Source: Bacteroidota bacterium (GTDB lineage Bacteria; Bacteroidota; Bacteroidia; Palsa-965). From it: DNA of 48,638 bases. This document shows positions 41,804 to 48,415 of this stretch, piece by piece. Made by a program: the position numbers and the translations under genes. Each line of letters begins with the position of its first letter. Within the stretch, counting starts at the first letter, position 1. The stretch lies in assembly GCA_013298545.1 (NCBI GenBank), contig JAAFIA010000034.1:1-48638 (forward strand), in the 5' to 3' direction. A model generated the notes under the pieces. That model was not told the DNA's origin. It did not search any database and was given only the letters and a program-made list of their open reading frames with translations.

Positions 41804-41811
41804 CGGTATTG

Positions 41812-42030
41812 ATGGAAACACAAAAGAACAATCCCTTGCATGGCGTAACGTTGGCGATGATGTTGGTTTATCTGGAAGAGAGTATTGGTTGGGAGGCAAT
41901 GGCGGAGGAGGTAAATATTAATTGTTTCAAATTTGATCCGAACCTGAAATCGAGTTTGGCTTTTTTGCGCAAAACGCCTTGGGCGCGGGAGCAGGTTGAG
42001 CGGTTGTATGTGCGGGTGCGGGGGATTTGA
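41812..42030 (+). CDS. VF530 family small protein (DUF2132)
   Basis: The product has 72 residues from [14 protein letters not shown]. The whole chain is the VF530 domain: [28 protein letters not shown], then [29 protein letters not shown]. The conserved K-S-S-L[10 protein letters not shown] block is unmistakable. The family is described as a small helical, possibly DNA-binding protein; its cellular role is not settled. It has its own promoter box and converges with the large membrane-protein gene, whose stop codon is four bases away. Confidence 0.92.
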   Translation: METQKNNPLHGVTLAMMLVYLEESIGWEAMAEEVNINCFKFDPNLKSSLAFLRKTPWAREQVERLYVRVRGI

Positions 42031-42033
42031 GGG

Positions 42034-44526
42034 TTATTTTTTTCTGAGGGAATCGATTGATTTTTGAATTTGTAGGAGTTGTGTTTTGTATGTGTTTTGG
42101 AGGGAATCTACTTGGTGGCGTTGGTGTCTATTTTGAGCATTTGTAATTGAATCAAATTTCCTTTTTTCGGTTTGAAGGTTATTTTTTTGTTCGCTTTGCG
42201 CCCACTCCACACCGAAATAGCAGATACAGACATAGATTACAAATACTGTCAAAGAGATGGTAATTTGAATTTTATTGTTTTTCCAGAATGACTGAGGAGT
42301 AGTTATATCTTCCATATCTGTGTAATAAAAACTTCTTGGTTGGCCTGTCGTTGATCTAATGTTATCTATATCGTTTCTTAGCGTCTTTAATACTTTAAAC
42401 TTATAATCATCTTCATTCTTCTCTTTATCACGCGTTTGTCGTAAATGGAATAATAGCAGATAAACAAATACTGTAAGTACAAAACCGAGTATGCCAAGAA
42501 AAGTAAATGCAGTAGCCAAAGAACTGATATACTTCTCTACTACAATGGCGTTTCCGGCAAATACGACAACCGTTACAAATACAGCAAGTACTTGAATGGC
42601 TCGAAGTTCAGAGTCTTTGGTAGTGGCGCGGGCTGTTTTTTCGGCTTCTTCTTTGGCGGCTGGTATTGCGACTTCTTTGGCGGCTTCTTTGGCGGCTTCT
42701 TTGGCGGCTTCTTTGGCTACAGAAATGATGCTATCGACGGCTTTAGTAGCATCATTTACAGCGTCAGTAGCATTAGCGACTACGGGATCAACAGTACTTT
42801 TAACCGTTTCACGAGTTTCTATCTCTATTTTCTTTTTCGCCTTCTCAACATACTTTTTTAATACTTCTTGATTTGCTTTTTTGTTTTCAGCTAGTTCTTC
42901 TATTAACACTTGCTTATTAAAGGGCAATAGATAACCAGACGCAATAAAAATATGAATCTCATTATCATCAATCCTTAAGTCTTTTTTATCATTATAAGTT
43001 ACAGGACCAAATCCAGCCTTACCATAAACCGAATCTTGCGATTCCTTAAGTTCAAACAACGAGTCTTTTTTGATTTCAAAATAGGGGTGAAAATTGTAAT
43101 GAAAAGAAAGTTCAATTTTGCTTTTCCAAACACCTAAAGCGCGATTCCATGCTGACCATATTTCCAAGATTTGCGTATCATTCCATTCGGTTCTAATAAT
43201 TCGCTCACAATACTGTGCAAAACTTCGCGCGGGTGGAAACAATTGATCATTTTTCCCAGTTTCTGCTAGAATTAGGTCAAACGCTTTTTGATTACTTTCG
43301 AAATCCTCCCATTTATATTTATCGGTTACCCGTAATTTATGTCTAAACTCTGAGCGGCTCAAAAAACGGTTAATGGTATTTACGGCTTCCCAATTGTATG
43401 AGTTTTCTTGATAAAAGCATTTCCCCTTTTTGTGATACTTATAATCTTTTAAAAATATTTCTTTTATAATATTAAAGTCTTTTTGATTTTCATCAGCCTT
43501 TTTCTTACTTATTAATTCTCCGGAATCATCACTATCTGATGTATAATACATAATCGACCAAAAGTATTCATGTAAATTTACTAAGGGGGATTTATTTTTT
43601 ATTTTATCTATGATTTTAGATGTAAGTTTAGGGCAATGATGACGATAGAGTGAACCTCGTTCAATACATATTTTGAATTCTTCATATAAAAATTGCGTAT
43701 AGAACTGGTGATGATCAGTAAGTGCAGTCAAATTAATATGTTCTTCATCAATACTTATCAATTTTCCTTTTGTTGATTTACTCAACAATACTTTTCGAAA
43801 TAAAAAATTAGTCTTCTCAAGAGTGAGTTTAATGAGTTTTGAGTGCAATTTATCTTTGCCGTATTTTGCATTATTAATTGTTTCAATTTGTTCATACATA
43901 CTATAAACAATAGCATTGATTCGATGTAAATCTTCAATTAACTCAACAATATTTTCGTACGACATCCAAAACATATCAATTTTCAACAAGTGTAAATTAA
44001 TTGTAAATAAACTATCGTCTGTTTTCATCTCCTTATTTATGCCCAATTCAGTATCTGCATACGTTTCTTTCCGTTGCAAATCTGCCTGAATTAGTACAAA
44101 TAAATCATTAAGTAAACGAAACGCCTTTCTTGGATCGAATTCTTCATTCTCAATTGTTTTTTTATCGCGAAAAAGAATTTTTTCTTTTGCTAAAAAAATA
44201 TCTACACGCTTTTTGAATACCGAATCGTTTTCAGGATTATTAGGTTTTTTAATATCCTTTTCCAAAGGAATCGGAAACCAATCTAGAAATTCTCCCGTCA
44301 AAAGATGAAGGCTTAAACGATCAAAAAAATCTTGCTTTGATTGAATCTCTGTCTTCGACTTTTCTAATTGCTCAATTCTCTTACTATACTCATCTCCTCT
44401 CTTACGATACGATACGCTAATAGACTTATTCAATTTTAAAATACTCTCATTTATTTTATTTAATTCAAAATAATATGATTTCAAACTACTTAAAGCCTTC
44501 TCAAAATGAATTTTATTAGTTGCCAT
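42034..44526 (-). CDS. Large unrecognised protein with coiled coils and C-terminal membrane helices
   Basis: The product has 830 residues and no family I recognise. The N-terminus (about 5-75) looks like a coiled coil (LNKINESILKLNKSISVSY and following). A long, mostly helical, Lys/Glu-rich cytoplasmic part continues to about 560. Residues about 560-640 form an Ala/Lys/Glu helix with AAKE repeated four times, encoded by a 12-bp repeat at about 42672-42716. Two membrane helices lie near 645-695 and one near 753-777, followed by a coiled-coil tail. The gene is distinctly AT-rich, which suggests transfer. It lies in the block that splits infC from rpmI. A membrane-linked defence or toxin role is possible but unproved. 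Confidence 0.8.
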   Translation of the reverse strand: MATNKIHFEKALSSLKSYYFELNKINESILKLNKSISVSYRKRGDEYSKRIEQLEKSKTEIQSKQDFFDRLSLHLLTGEFLDWFPIPLEKDIKKPNNPENDSVFKKRVDIFLAKEKILFRDKKTIENEEFDPRKAFRLLNDLFVLIQADLQRKETYADTELGINKEMKTDDSLFTINLHLLKIDMFWMSYENIVELIEDLHRINAIVYSMYEQIETINNAKYGKDKLHSKLIKLTLEKTNFLFRKVLLSKSTKGKLISIDEEHINLTALTDHHQFYTQFLYEEFKICIERGSLYRHHCPKLTSKIIDKIKNKSPLVNLHEYFWSIMYYTSDSDDSGELISKKKADENQKDFNIIKEIFLKDYKYHKKGKCFYQENSYNWEAVNTINRFLSRSEFRHKLRVTDKYKWEDFESNQKAFDLILAETGKNDQLFPPARSFAQYCERIIRTEWNDTQILEIWSAWNRALGVWKSKIELSFHYNFHPYFEIKKDSLFELKESQDSVYGKAGFGPVTYNDKKDLRIDDNEIHIFIASGYLLPFNKQVLIEELAENKKANQEVLKKYVEKAKKKIEIETRETVKSTVDPVVANATDAVNDATKAVDSIISVAKEAAKEAAKEAAKEVAIPAAKEEAEKTARATTKDSELRAIQVLAVFVTVVVFAGNAIVVEKYISSLATAFTFLGILGFVLTVFVYLLLFHLRQTRDKEKNEDDYKFKVLKTLRNDIDNIRSTTGQPRSFYYTDMEDITTPQSFWKNNKIQITISLTVFVIYVCICYFGVEWAQSEQKNNLQTEKRKFDSITNAQNRHQRHQVDSLQNTYKTQLLQIQKSIDSLRKK

Positions 44527-44627
44527 ATTAAATATTTTTACTCAAATAAATTACATTTGAATAATATATGAAACAAAAAAACAACATCTGTTAATAACTT
44601 TTATACTCAAATACAAGCAATAAAAAA

Positions 44628-44736
44628 GAGGCCGTCTCAAAAGTCGAGAGCAGCCTCTTTTTATTTGGATACCTGCCTGAGAAGTTTTTCGTTTAAGCGA
44701 TTCTCAGGGCTTTCATTTTACTTTTGATACAGCCTC
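44628..44736. mobile_element. MITE-like element with GAGGC termini, 109 bp
   Basis: GAGGCCGTCTCAAAAGT (44628-44644) and the inverted ACTTTTGATACAGCCTC (44720-44736) match at 15 of 17 positions. Similar ends (GAGGCTGTCTCAAAAGT) are found on Bacteroidota insertion sequences. Inside, CCTGAGAA / TTCTCAGG form a hairpin, and GAGGC / GCCTC with A- and T-runs at 44622-44664 form a terminator-like structure. No coding capacity. Confidence 0.7.
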
Positions 44737-44761
44737 TTAAAACAAGCATTCATTAAGTCAG

Positions 44762-45091
44762 TTAGCCATAAACCAATTCGTATCCAGGCGCTGGAATATC
44801 ATCTATTGAAATAGCATACTTTAGTTTTTCTTGGTAGTAAGCATTAATTGCATCAAAAACCACTCCTGCATTGTATAATCCAGAACCATCAGAAAGTACC
44901 AATCGAGTTTCGTTTATATCAACCTCCGTTATATTTTGCAGTTCAGGAGGTCTATTTTGTTCGGGAATCGTCAATAAACATTGCCAAATATGATGATGTA
45001 ACTTACGATTTGCGGAATAAGGAATACCAAAACTTGTAATGGTGTTGGCCATGCGTTGTAGGCCATTTTTTTGCGCTGTACTTAATGACAT
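44762..45091 (-). CDS. Small hypothetical protein
   Basis: The product has 109 residues from MSLSTAQKNGLQRMAN; a frame with 22 further residues upstream is unlikely because it runs through a TATATTTG box. It has no signal peptide, membrane segment or recognised domain. The C-terminal half (LVLSDGSGLYNAGVVFDAINAYYQEKL) looks globular. The gene is solitary and minus-strand, next to the MITE-like element, in the block between infC and rpmI. Confidence 0.6.
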   Translation of the reverse strand: MSLSTAQKNGLQRMANTITSFGIPYSANRKLHHHIWQCLLTIPEQNRPPELQNITEVDINETRLVLSDGSGLYNAGVVFDAINAYYQEKLKYAISIDDIPAPGYELVYG

Positions 45092-45111
45092 ATTCTCTAA
45101 TTTTATGTGAA

Positions 45112-45119
45112 CAAATATA
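45112..45119 (-). promoter_or_regulatory. Putative -7 box of the small hypothetical gene
   Basis: TATATTTG on the minus strand, perfect TAnnTTTG, 20 nt before the ATG at 45091. Confidence 0.45.
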
Positions 45120-45385
45120 CAATCAGATTTATCCGAATCGGTCATCCAATCATCCAATTGTCATCTTTATTTTAACTTTTCATTGTACTCTTTCTACTCC
45201 AAAATCCTTCAAAACGTTTCAAAGGAAAACTAATTCTTGTAGATACACAAGACTACAAATTTCATTCCATTTCTAATTTACCCATTAATTTCCCTAAACA
45301 ACTCATCAACAACGCTTTAAAAAACAAACTAGTGCCTATCATTAAGTTTTTTTAGCATTTCCACCCAATCCCCAAAAATATTCCC
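45120..45385. other. AT-rich intergenic region without a recognised feature
   Basis: No convincing gene, repeat or hairpin was seen between the divergent promoters of the small hypothetical gene and rpmI, apart from a short CATCCAAT doublet near 45144-45159. Confidence 0.5.
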
Positions 45386-45393
45386 TACTTTTG
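45386..45393 (+). promoter_or_regulatory. Putative -7 box of rpmI-rplT
   Basis: TACTTTTG, perfect TAnnTTTG, 64 nt before the rpmI ATG. The leader could carry L20 autoregulation, but no clear structure was seen. Confidence 0.55.
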
Positions 45394-45457
45394 CCGTCCA
45401 AATCGGAGAAACCGAAAGGAAACAATTCATTAGTACAAATCAAAATAACGCGCTATT

Positions 45458-45652
45458 ATGCCGAAGATGAAAACCAATTCCAGTGCTAAAAAGCGTTTTG
45501 CGCTTACTGGAACGGGTAAGATCAAACGGAAGCATGCGTTCAAGCGCCACATTTTGACCAAAAAAGAAACTGCGCGTAAACGTGCTTTGACTAAAGACGG
45601 TCTCGTCTCTAAGCCAGACATGAACAACGTAAAGTTCCTTTTGGCCATCTAA
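45458..45652 (+). CDS. rpmI: Ribosomal protein L35 (bL35)
   Basis: The 64-residue, very basic product starts [20 protein letters not shown] and contains [16 protein letters not shown], the L35 signature. It is a component of the 50S subunit. The usual order thrS-infC-rpmI-rplT is kept except for the block inserted before this gene, so rpmI depends on the TACTTTTG promoter rather than on read-through from infC. rplT follows after 120 bases. Confidence 0.97.
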   Translation: MPKMKTNSSAKKRFALTGTGKIKRKHAFKRHILTKKETARKRALTKDGLVSKPDMNNVKFLLAI

Positions 45653-45772
45653 ATGTGGAACTGACCGCCAACTTCATTGGGTCGTATCCGACAACAAATT
45701 AAGTCGAACCCGGCTTTCAGTCTTTAAAGTGCAGCACTTCGCTTGCCACTGACAGCCAAAACAAAAAACAAA

Positions 45773-46117
45773 ATGCCTAGATCAGTCAATCACGTTGCTT
45801 CCCGTGCACGCCGTAAAAAGGTGCTCAAGCAAACTCGTGGCTACTGGGGTGCCCGTGGTAACGTTTGGACCGTTGCTAAAAATACCCTCGAAAAAGGCTT
45901 AGTGTACGCTTACCGCGATCGCAAAGCTAAAAAACGTAATTTCCGTGGATTGTGGATTCAGCGTATCAACGCTGGTGTTCGTATGCATGGCCTCTCTTAC
46001 TCCGAATTTATGGGGAAAGTTCACGCCAAAGGCATCACCCTCAACCGCAAAGCCCTCGCCGATTTAGCCATGAATCACCCCGACGCTTTCAAAGCCGTTG
46101 TTGATTCTGTAAAATAG
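45773..46117 (+). CDS. rplT: Ribosomal protein L20 (bL20)
   Basis: The product has 114 residues from [20 protein letters not shown]; a frame start ten codons upstream is not conserved in the family. Signatures are [43 protein letters not shown] and [27 protein letters not shown]20 is needed for early 50S assembly and in other bacteria represses its own operon by binding the leader. It ends in TAG, which shows that TAG is a normal stop codon in this genome. A terminator follows. Confidence 0.98.
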   Translation: MPRSVNHVASRARRKKVLKQTRGYWGARGNVWTVAKNTLEKGLVYAYRDRKAKKRNFRGLWIQRINAGVRMHGLSYSEFMGKVHAKGITLNRKALADLAMNHPDAFKAVVDSVK

Positions 46118-46132
46118 CCAGAGCAATACCTT

Positions 46133-46169
46133 AAAAAAAAGCGATTCGTGAAAACAAGTCGCTTTTTTT
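46133..46169 (+). terminator. Terminator of rpmI-rplT
   Basis: AAAAAGCGA (about 46136-46144) pairs with TCGCTTTTT (about 46159-46167), loop of 14 nt, T-run of seven. Confidence 0.9.
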
Positions 46170-46242
46170 GTGCTTTTATCTGAATCCTAAACACTCCGTT
46201 ATACCATAGGCATCCCACCCCGAAACCTCGGAATCGGAACAT

Positions 46243-46314
46243 CAACTCACCAACTTATCAACTTACTAATTCGCCAATTTACCAATTTGCCAACTTTTCA
46301 ATTCGCCAATTTCA
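46243..46314. repeat. Octamer array (CAAYT core), nine units
   Basis: Nine consecutive 8-mers without a gap: CAACTCAC, CAACTTAT, CAACTTAC, TAATTCGC, CAATTTAC, CAATTTGC, CAACTTTT, CAATTCGC, CAATTTCA. Five positions are almost constant and three vary. The last two units supply the final codons and stop of the minus-strand arsenate reductase-like gene. Confidence 0.88.
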
Positions 46315-46720
46315 AAAACTCCTCCACCCGCGCACGAATCGCATCGCGCACCACACACGTAGCCGCCAACTTCTCCTCCGCACTCCCCGCAAACGACGAT
46401 GGATCTGGAAAGCCCCAATGCAAACGCTGACCACTACCCGGAAAATACGGACAACGCTCCGCGCTCGCCTCATCACAAACCGTAACCACATAATCGTATA
46501 GCGTTCCCTTTTCCAACATCTCCTCCACGCTTTTGGTCGGATTGCCCGAAATGTCAATATCCGCCAAACGCATCGCCTCTACAACAACCGGATTCAATTT
46601 CCCCGGCTCAATGCCCGCGCTCTCCGCACGAAATGCACCGTCACTCAAAACATTCACAAAAGCCTCAGCCATCTGGCTCCGCGCCGAATTGTGAATACAC
46701 ACAAATAAAATCGTTTTCAT
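46298..46720 (-). CDS. arsC: Arsenate reductase-like protein (low-molecular-weight phosphatase fold)
   Basis: The product has 140 residues from MKTILFVCIHNSARSQMAEAF. The P-loop C-x5-R is CIHNSAR at residues 8-14. VVTVCDEASAERCPYFPG near 79-96 carries the two further cysteines used by thioredoxin-linked arsenate reductases, and WGFPDPSSF near 104 holds the general acid Asp. It probably reduces arsenate to arsenite; a phosphatase role is an alternative. No arsR or arsenite pump gene is next to it. The last codons (K-L-A-N-stop) are made of repeat octamers. The frame stays open upstream to 46876 (52 codons) but the family starts at MKTIL. Confidence 0.88.
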   Translation of the reverse strand: MKTILFVCIHNSARSQMAEAFVNVLSDGAFRAESAGIEPGKLNPVVVEAMRLADIDISGNPTKSVEEMLEKGTLYDYVVTVCDEASAERCPYFPGSGQRLHWGFPDPSSFAGSAEEKLAATCVVRDAIRARVEEFLKLAN

Positions 46721-46874
46721 AGATCGCAATATTACGATAAATTCATTTGCCGCTTGAAACGAAAACGTTAAATTTTCTTCGTTTTGCTTGACAAGGGCAT
46801 CTTCCTCAACGTACATTCGCAAACAAGCAGAACCACCACACGCGCCGGTGTTTTCATCTTGCTTGTTCAATTTC

Positions 46875-47948
46875 ATGGATCAAGAAAATCAATCGTCCTA
46901 TTTCAAAGGACGCGGCGCACAAATCAATCCCCACAACCGTTTTTTCAAACGTCAACTCGTTCAAGAACATCTTGAAATGCTTGACGAACCCTTGCTCCAA
47001 AGCGAGAAAACAGAAATTATTTTCGCCCATCCCAAAACCATTGTCAACAAAGTGGATAGTCCCGATTTAAAAGGCTTGTCCATGAATCCGTACCAAGGTT
47101 GCGAACATGGTTGCATTTACTGTTATGCCCGAAATGCCCACGAATACTGGGGCTACAGCGCAGGTTTGGATTTCGAGCGAAAAATCATGGTCAAAGAAAA
47201 TGCGCCCGAATTGTTGCATCAAGAATTGAGCAAAGCCAGTTGGAAACCCGAAGTCATCATGTTTTCGGGCAATACCGATTGTTATCAACCCCTTGAACGG
47301 AAATTTGAAATCACACGACGCATGCTCGAAGTGCTGCTCCGGTTCAAACATCCCGCAGCCATCATTACTAAAAATGCACTCATTCGGCGCGATATTGATT
47401 TGTTGCAACAACTCACAAAATACGATTTGGTACATGTGATGATTAGCATTACGGGCCTCGACGAATCCTTGCGTTCAAAACTTGAACCACGAACAGCAAG
47501 TTACAAGCAACGCCTCGAAACCATCCGCGCATTGGCCGACGCAGGTATTCCGGTTGGCGTAATGACAGCGCCCATTATTCCCGGACTCAACAGCCACGAA
47601 ATTCCAGATGTACTCGAAGCCGCACGCGATGCCGGCGCACAACAAGCTGGCTACACCATGGTGCGACTGAATGGTGCGGTGGGCGAAATTTTCCGCGATT
47701 GGCTCGATAAAAATTTCCCCGATCGCGCCGAAAAAGTTTGGCATCAGATTCAATCCTGCCACGGCGGCCAAGTCAACGATTCCCGATTCGGAACACGCAT
47801 GCGTGGCGAAGGCCCAATTGCCGAAAGCATTCGCAACCTCTTTCATATCAGCGTCAAAAAATTAGGCTTAAATCAAATCAAAACAACACTACGCACCGAT
47901 CTTTTCGACCACCGCGCCGGAAGCGATCAAATGCGCTTGGAATTTTAA
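46875..47948 (+). CDS. PA0069-family radical SAM protein
   Basis: The product has 357 residues from MDQENQSSYFKGRGAQINPHNRF; a start 29 codons upstream would overlap the arsenate reductase promoter region. The radical SAM motif is CEHGCIYCYARN near residues 77-88 (C-x3-C-x2-C). GRGAQINPHNRF at the start, LSMNPYQGC, MFSGNTDCYQPLE, AIITKNALIRRDIDLL and MTAPIIPGLN are typical of the PA0069 family, which is related to spore photoproduct lyase-like enzymes. Function not established. The C-terminus ends RLEF. The start codon lies head to head with the minus-strand arsenate reductase gene region. Confidence 0.93.
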   Translation: MDQENQSSYFKGRGAQINPHNRFFKRQLVQEHLEMLDEPLLQSEKTEIIFAHPKTIVNKVDSPDLKGLSMNPYQGCEHGCIYCYARNAHEYWGYSAGLDFERKIMVKENAPELLHQELSKASWKPEVIMFSGNTDCYQPLERKFEITRRMLEVLLRFKHPAAIITKNALIRRDIDLLQQLTKYDLVHVMISITGLDESLRSKLEPRTASYKQRLETIRALADAGIPVGVMTAPIIPGLNSHEIPDVLEAARDAGAQQAGYTMVRLNGAVGEIFRDWLDKNFPDRAEKVWHQIQSCHGGQVNDSRFGTRMRGEGPIAESIRNLFHISVKKLGLNQIKTTLRTDLFDHRAGSDQMRLEF

Positions 47949-47971
47949 GGGTAAGTCGCTGCGCTCTTTTT

Positions 47972-48122
47972 TGAGACATGAGAGATAAGACAAAAGACGT
48001 GAGACTGGATGAATTTGCGAATTACCGAATTGGTAAATTATTGATTCGCCAATTCACCATTCAACATCTGCGCGAAAGCAAGTGCGGTCTCATGTCTCTC
48101 GTCTCATATCTCATGTCTGCGT
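47972..48122. repeat. Nested palindrome: heptamers outside, octamers inside
   Basis: The left arm has five 7-mers (TTGAGAC, ATGAGAG, ATAAGAC, AAAAGAC, GTGAGAC; 47972-48006). The right arm has five inverted 7-mers (GTCTCAT, GTCTCTC, GTCTCAT, ATCTCAT, GTCTGCG; 48088-48122). Between them lie octamers of the AATTG family: GCGAATTA, CCGAATTG, GTAAATTA and inverted TTGATTCG, CCAATTCA (48018-48057). No gene is seen in 47949-48414. Confidence 0.85.
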
Positions 48123-48184
48123 CGGCCAAGTGCGTGGAAAAACACGAAATATAGAAACTGGCGCAAAATCCTCAACATTAAACT

Positions 48185-48415
48185 TGGAACCTGGAAATTA
48201 GAATCTGGAAATTGGAACTTGGAAACTGGAACTTGGAATCTGGAAATTGGAATCTGGAAATTGGAACTTGGAATCTGGAACTTGGAACCTGGAAATTGGA
48301 AATTGGAACTTGGAACTTGGAACTTGGAATCTGGAAATTGGAATCTGGAAATTGGAATCTGGAATCTGGAAATTGGAACTTGGAACCTGGAACTTGGAAC
48401 TTGGAATCTGGAACT
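48185..48415. repeat. Tandem heptamer array TGGAANN, 33 units
   Basis: Thirty-three consecutive 7-mers, exactly 231 nt, all reading TGGAA plus two bases, except for one TAGAA. The two variable bases are CT (11 units), AT (9), TC (9), CC (3) and AC (1). No insertion or deletion breaks the phase. The array ends on the first base of the stop codon of the minus-strand exonuclease gene. All six frames stay open for long stretches because of the repeat. Confidence 0.96.

Noticed and set aside
42672-42716. 12-bp direct repeat as a separate regulatory repeat
   Set aside because: It is inside a coding frame, encodes the AAKE helix repeat, and is in phase with the codons.
45085-45276. Short plus-strand open frame between the small hypothetical gene and rpmI
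   Set aside because: It overlaps the promoter of the minus-strand gene, its composition is random-like, and no homologue is recognised.
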